Shown piece after piece: positions 59,922-64,000 of a stretch of DNA of 64,000 nt. The stretch's first letter is position 1. Each line of letters starts with the position of its first letter. Made by a program: the position numbers and the translations under genes. Origin of the DNA: Aeromicrobium marinum DSM 15272 (GTDB lineage: Bacteria > Actinomycetota > Actinomycetes > Propionibacteriales > Nocardioidaceae); the NCBI RefSeq assembly GCF_000160775.2, contig NZ_CM001024.1, positions 1,489,712-1,553,711 of the forward strand, given 5' to 3'. Under the pieces are notes generated by a model that saw only the letters and a program-made list of their open reading frames with translations, made no database searches and was not told the origin of the DNA.

Positions 59922-61066
59922 CCTCCATCGGGGACCTTCTGGTCGAGTTCAAGGAACAGCCGGGCAAAGGCGACGAGCCGACGGTACTGACTCTGACCGA
60001 GCGCAATGGCTTTGTGCGTCAAGCTGATCGGTTCAGCAAGCGACTCGCCACGGAGGACGTCAGCAAGTACAAGGTCGTACGTCGCAACGAAATCGCGTTC
60101 AATCCATATCTGCTTTGGGCAGGTGCGGTTGCGCAGAACACGATCGTCGACGAGGGAATCATCAGCCCGCTCTATCCGACGTTCAGGGTGCGTGATGGCC
60201 ACGACCCTCGGTATGTTGCGCGGCTGCTACTCACGCCGCAGCTCATCGGCGCCTACGACGGAATAGCGTTCGGCTCTGTCCCGCGTCGGCGCCGCTCATC
60301 TGTCCACGACTTCCTCAACCTCCCATTGGCGAACGTTCCGCCCCTCCCCGAGCAGCGCCGCATCGCCGCGATCCTCGACCACGCCGACGCCCTCCGCGCC
60401 AAGCGCCGTCAGGCCCTCTCACACCTCAACTTCCTCACCCAGTCGATCTTCAGCGAAATGTTCACTCGCGAACCGCACCCAGTTGTCGCTCTTGGAGACA
60501 TCGCGCGCATTAGGGGCGGAAAGCGACTGCCGAAGGGAGCGTCGTATGCCATCGGTCCTACGCACCACCCGTACGTCAGGGTCACCGACCTTCGTGGCGG
60601 CGCAATTCAATCAAGCAACTTGTGCTTCCTGACTCCGGAGGTCCAGCGACAGATCGCCCGGTACACCATCGACGAAGGCGACGTGATCATCTCAATCGCT
60701 GGCTCAATCGGATTGACGGCTGCGGTCCCGGCGACCCTCGCGGGGGCCAACCTCACCGAGAACGCCGCGAAGATCGTGCCCAAAGATGGGCAGGCCTACA
60801 TCGGGTCTTGGCTGGCTCGTATGCTCCAGAGCCGTTCGCTTCAGGACCAGATCGCAGGGAAGGTCGGCCAGGTGACTATCGGCAAGCTGGCGCTATTTCG
60901 AATCGAGCAGCTCGAAGTCCCGTTGCCCCCGCGCGCGCTGCAGGAGGAGTTCGTTGAGCGAGCTGCGCGCGTCGAGGCCGTGACCGCCGTTGCTCGACAG
61001 GAATCCGCCGCCGAAGACCTCTTATTCGCTTCCCTCCAATCCCGTGCCTTCCGAGGGGAGCTGTGA
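59918..61066 (+). CDS. hsdS: Type I restriction-modification specificity subunit
   Basis: 382 residues, two target-recognition domains (about 1-135 and 175-345) each followed by a conserved helical region (PPLPEQRRIAAILDHADAL; and PPRALQEEFVERAARVEAV). The helices hold the two TRDs at a fixed distance on bipartite DNA sites. TRD1 starts directly, without the usual W-x-x-V-x-LG lead, but is otherwise normal. The recognition sequence is not predictable. Overlaps hsdM by 4 bases; the next gene is 3 bases later. Confidence 0.93.
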   Translation: MTSIGDLLVEFKEQPGKGDEPTVLTLTERNGFVRQADRFSKRLATEDVSKYKVVRRNEIAFNPYLLWAGAVAQNTIVDEGIISPLYPTFRVRDGHDPRYVARLLLTPQLIGAYDGIAFGSVPRRRRSSVHDFLNLPLANVPPLPEQRRIAAILDHADALRAKRRQALSHLNFLTQSIFSEMFTREPHPVVALGDIARIRGGKRLPKGASYAIGPTHHPYVRVTDLRGGAIQSSNLCFLTPEVQRQIARYTIDEGDVIISIAGSIGLTAAVPATLAGANLTENAAKIVPKDGQAYIGSWLARMLQSRSLQDQIAGKVGQVTIGKLALFRIEQLEVPLPPRALQEEFVERAARVEAVTAVARQESAAEDLLFASLQSRAFRGEL

Positions 61067-61069
61067 GCG

Positions 61070-62149
61070 ATGGCCGTTGAGATGAGGATGTGGCGGATCG
61101 ACGGCGATGAGCCGAAGCCGCTGGCGACGTCTGCGCTCCCCGCAGAGAAGGACCTGCACGAATTCTTGAAGCGCGACCCGTCACTTCTCGGCGAGCGCTT
61201 GCTGGTCATCGGCAGCGAGGTGATCACGCCGTATGGGTCACGTCTCGACCTGCTCGCGATCGATGTCGACGGCAATCTCAATCTGTTGGAACTCAAGCGC
61301 GACAAGACACCGCGCGAGGTCGTGGCTCAGGTGCTCGACTACGGCTCGTGGGCTTCGACATTGTCACGCGACGAAGTTCTTGACATCGCCACCAAGCATC
61401 TCGACCAGCCGTTCGAGGCTGCGTTCGAAGACGTCTTCGGAAGCGCGCCGCCTGACGAGCTCAACGGAGAACTCAGCCTCACCATCGTGGCTGCCGAGCT
61501 CGACTCCAGCTCGGAGCGCATCGTCAACTACCTCCGCGACTTCGGCGTCCCGGTCAACGCCGTCTTCTTCTCCTACCTCGAGGACGACAACCGTCGCTAT
61601 CTCGCCAGGTCGTGGCTAGCCGGGTCCGACGAGGAGACGGCCGCCGCTCCGAAGGGCAGCAAGAAGAGCAAGCGGGCGCCATGGAATCAGATCGATTGGT
61701 ATGTCTCGTACGGCGCAGGTCGCAACTGGGCCGACGCCCGACGGTTCAACTTCATCTCCGCCGGTGGTGGCCGGTTCTACAGCAAGACGCTGCGCTCGCT
61801 CCCAGAGGGCGCGCGAGTTTGGGTCCACCTGCCCGGCACCGGCTTCGTCGCTGTTGGCAAGACGCTGGCACCCGCACGCCGATGGGCAGAAGCCCTGGTG
61901 AAGGTCGACGAGAACTGGGTGAACCTGGCCGAGCAGGATCTTTTCGGCGCACCGCACGCAGACTTCGACTCCGTCGACGATGACATGGCCGAGTGGGTCG
62001 TTCCCGTTGAGTGGGTGGATGCACGTCCCGAGACGGAGGCCTATTGGGAAAAGGGCCTGTTCGCCAGCCAGCACAGCGCCTGCAAGCTCCGCCAGGAGTT
62101 CACCCTCGAACGTCTGGCCGACCACTTCAACATCGACGACGGTGAGTGA
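61070..62149 (+). CDS. NucS/DUF91-like PD-(D/E)XK nuclease with a PUA-like C-terminus
   Basis: 359 residues. Residues about 25-110 form a RecB/NucS-type nuclease core: E27, D60 (PYGSRLDLLAI), E74-L-K76 (NLLELKRDKT) and Q87, the classic D-ExK set. From about 205 a second domain starts (WYVSYGAGRNWADARRF, FISAGGGRFYSK, VWVHLPGTGFVAVGKTL), whose pattern resembles EVE/PUA-like modified-base readers; this part is inferred by pattern only. The gene sits between hsdS and hsdR with 3- and 9-base gaps and so is a subunit or helper of the restriction system. Confidence 0.82.
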   Translation: MAVEMRMWRIDGDEPKPLATSALPAEKDLHEFLKRDPSLLGERLLVIGSEVITPYGSRLDLLAIDVDGNLNLLELKRDKTPREVVAQVLDYGSWASTLSRDEVLDIATKHLDQPFEAAFEDVFGSAPPDELNGELSLTIVAAELDSSSERIVNYLRDFGVPVNAVFFSYLEDDNRRYLARSWLAGSDEETAAAPKGSKKSKRAPWNQIDWYVSYGAGRNWADARRFNFISAGGGRFYSKTLRSLPEGARVWVHLPGTGFVAVGKTLAPARRWAEALVKVDENWVNLAEQDLFGAPHADFDSVDDDMAEWVVPVEWVDARPETEAYWEKGLFASQHSACKLRQEFTLERLADHFNIDDGE

Positions 62150-62158
62150 TCGACCGCC

Positions 62159-64000
62159 ATGGGGAACTTCGACTTCGTCCGCCTGACACTGCCGTCCCTG
62201 CATGACGACTGCGCTCGGGCTGAGTCGTATCTGTCATCTGACCCGCGGTCCGCGTGCTTCTACAGCCGCCGCGTGGTCGAGGAACTGGTCGGCTACCTCT
62301 ACGACGTACTCTCCCTGTCGATTCCCTACCGCAACGACCTGGCCGCGAAGATCAGCGACCCGGCCTTCAAGGCAAGGGTGCCGCAAGGCATCACGCAGAA
62401 GCTGACGGCGATCCGCCGCATCGCCAACACGGCCGTGCACGAGAACCGGCAGATCCGGCCCGACGTGTCGCTGGCGGTGCTGCGTGAGCTGTTCAACGTC
62501 GTCGTATGGACGTCCTACCACCACTCACCGCAGCCGAATCTGGTGCCGCTGCAAGCACAGTTCGACCCTGCCCTCGCCGCCCAGGCTGCACCGTTGTCCC
62601 GCGAGGAGGTCGGCCGGCTGGCGGCGAAGTTCAAGGCCCAGGATGAGGCCCACGCCCGCGAACTGGCCGAGAAGGACGACCGGCTGGCGGCCCACGAGGC
62701 CGAGATCGCCCGCCTCAAGGACCAGATCGCCGAGGCCCAGGCGGCGGTCGGCCCCGACACTCGCGACTACGACGAGGCCGGCGCCCGAGACCTGTTCATC
62801 GACGTGCTCCTGCACGAGGCCGGTTGGACGCTCGACCAGACCCGCGACCGCGAGTACGAGGTCACGGGCATGCCCAACGCGGAGGGGCGAGGGTTCGTCG
62901 ACTACGTGCTCTGGGGTGCCGACGGTCTGCCGCTGGCGGTGGTCGAGGCCAAGCGCACGTCGAAGTCCCCCGAGGTCGGGCAGCAACAGGCCAAGCTGTA
63001 CGCCGACTGCTTGGAGAGGCAGTTCGGTCGTCGTCCGGTGATCTTCTTCACCAACGGCTACGAGCATCGGATGTGGGACGACGCTGCCGGCTACCCGCCC
63101 CGTGAGACCCAGGGCTTCTACACCCGCGACGAACTGGAGCTGCTGGTGCAGCGCCGTCAGACCAAGTTGCCCCTGTCCTCGGCGCAGGCAAACACCGACA
63201 TTGCCGGCCGGCCGTACCAGGTGCGGGCGATCAAGGCCGTGGGTGATGCGTTCGACCGCAAGCAGCGCGAAGCCCTGTTGGTGATGGCGACCGGTTCAGG
63301 CAAGACGCGCACCACCATCGCGCTTGTCGACCTGCTGCAGAAGGCCAACTGGGTCAAGCGGGTGCTCTTCCTCGCTGACCGCACCGCCCTGGTGAACCAG
63401 GCGGCGAATGCGTTCAAGGAGCACCTGCCGGGCTCGACCACGGTCAATCTCGTGACGGAGAAGGCCGTCGACGGGCGGGTCTACGTCTCGACCTATCCCA
63501 CGATGATGGGTCTCATCAACGAGGTCGACGGAGGGCTGCGCCGGTTCGGTCCGGGGTACTTCGACCTCATCGTGATCGACGAGGCCCACCGATCCGTGTA
63601 CGCGAAGTACGGGGCGATCTTCGACTACTTCGACTCCCTGCTCGTCGGACTGACCGCCACACCGAAGGATGAAGTCGACCACAACACCTACCGACTGTTC
63701 CACCTCGAGGACGGCGTCCCCACCGACCACTACACCCTCGACGAGGCCGTCGAGTCGGGCTACCTCGTTCCGCCGAAGGGCATCAGTGTCGGCACCCAGT
63801 TCCTGCGCTCGGGCATCCGATACGACGACCTCACCGAGGACGAAAAGGACCAGTGGGACACCCTCGACTGGGGTGAGGACGGCCCGCCCGACGAGGTCGG
63901 CGCCGAAGAGCTCAACCGCTTCCTCTTCAACGAGGACACCGTCGACAAGGTTCTCGAGACGCTCATGGTGCGGGGCCACAAGGTCGCCGGTGGCGACCGC
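62159..64000 (+). CDS. hsdR: Type I restriction enzyme subunit R, 5' part (runs off the window)
   Basis: First 614 codons. N-terminal DUF4145-like domain (about 1-120), coiled coil (165-195), nuclease core with D248 and VVEAKRT (E263, K265), Walker A MATGSGKTRT (376-385), DEAH (474-477) and TAT (499-501) of the SF2 translocase. Family EcoR124/EcoEI type. ATG 62159 lies 9 bases past the nuclease gene stop; it is the only start before the conserved domain. The C-terminal half is outside the window. Confidence 0.93.
   Translation, partial: MGNFDFVRLTLPSLHDDCARAESYLSSDPRSACFYSRRVVEELVGYLYDVLSLSIPYRNDLAAKISDPAFKARVPQGITQKLTAIRRIANTAVHENRQIRPDVSLAVLRELFNVVVWTSYHHSPQPNLVPLQAQFDPALAAQAAPLSREEVGRLAAKFKAQDEAHARELAEKDDRLAAHEAEIARLKDQIAEAQAAVGPDTRDYDEAGARDLFIDVLLHEAGWTLDQTRDREYEVTGMPNAEGRGFVDYVLWGADGLPLAVVEAKRTSKSPEVGQQQAKLYADCLERQFGRRPVIFFTNGYEHRMWDDAAGYPPRETQGFYTRDELELLVQRRQTKLPLSSAQANTDIAGRPYQVRAIKAVGDAFDRKQREALLVMATGSGKTRTTIALVDLLQKANWVKRVLFLADRTALVNQAANAFKEHLPGSTTVNLVTEKAVDGRVYVSTYPTMMGLINEVDGGLRRFGPGYFDLIVIDEAHRSVYAKYGAIFDYFDSLLVGLTATPKDEVDHNTYRLFHLEDGVPTDHYTLDEAVESGYLVPPKGISVGTQFLRSGIRYDDLTEDEKDQWDTLDWGEDGPPDEVGAEELNRFLFNEDTVDKVLETLMVRGHKVAGGDR

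Noticed and set aside
1-64000. tRNA, rRNA, insertion sequence, integrase or phage genes
   Set aside because: None recognised by eye on either strand; a tRNAscan/ISfinder run would be needed to exclude small or degenerate ones.

Overview
High-GC actinobacterial chromosome, probably from the order Propionibacteriales (a Nocardioides/Aeromicrobium-like organism; the rank is inferred from gene content and start-codon habits, not from a marker gene). Supporting signs are the very G+C-rich third codon positions, many GTG starts, the actinobacterial QcrCAB/CtaCDEF respiratory genes, class II DAHP synthase, PknL, PASTA repeats and GlnR boxes before glnA. From 1 to about 57.7 kb the gene order follows, with gaps and insertions, the Mycobacterium tuberculosis Rv2165c-Rv2220 neighbourhood as I remember it, so this is an old vertically inherited backbone.

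Layout. 1-2 kb: edge of the division/cell-wall cluster (mraZ, a 44-codon membrane ORF, rsmH, start of the next gene). 2-9 kb: DUF3040 protein, methyltransferase, FAD oxidoreductase, metF, polyprenyl synthase, PASTA kinase pknL, CMD protein. 9-18.5 kb: class II DAHP synthase, small DUF proteins, acyltransferase, esterase, two ROK sugar kinases, SRPBCC protein, long-chain acyl-CoA ligase. 18.5-24.6 kb: a membrane-anchored HEATH protease behind an NlpC/P60 endopeptidase, an exonuclease/GIY-YIG fusion, trpD and a degenerate receiver protein. 24.6-33.5 kb: the aerobic respiratory block ctaE-qcrCAB and, after an L,D-transpeptidase, ctaC-ctaD-ctaF. 33.5-44.3 kb: adoK, erpA, glycerate kinase, aminotransferase, a psp stress operon (pspA-htpX-pspAB), gcvT, pepA, ASCH and J-like proteins. 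44.4-57.7 kb: lipoamide/lipoate metabolism (lpdA, sucB, lipB, lipA), a Nat-type ABC exporter, a two-component system and glnA. 57.7-64 kb: an accessory, visibly less G+C-rich island with a type I restriction-modification system (hsdM, hsdS, a NucS/DUF91-like nuclease gene, hsdR running off the window) and a divergent small membrane protein.

How it works together: lipB/lipA make lipoate for the two lipoyl domains of sucB, which lpdA reoxidises; gcvT belongs to the same lipoate-dependent chemistry. qcrCAB and ctaCDEF supply a bcc-aa3 supercomplex. mraZ/rsmH, pknL, the NlpC/P60 enzyme and the L,D-transpeptidase serve wall growth and division.

Two window-wide patterns are worth attention. About two dozen genes have a TANNNT hexamer ending exactly 6 or 7 bases before the ATG/GTG, the signature of leaderless transcription; I used it to choose many starts. 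Several convergent gene junctions carry long inverted repeats, and one 17-bp unit recurs in two loci 20 kb apart (six and four copies, always direct copies first and inverted copies after). No rRNA, tRNA, CRISPR array, insertion sequence, integrase or attachment site was recognised, and no gene-free stretch exceeds 300 bases.
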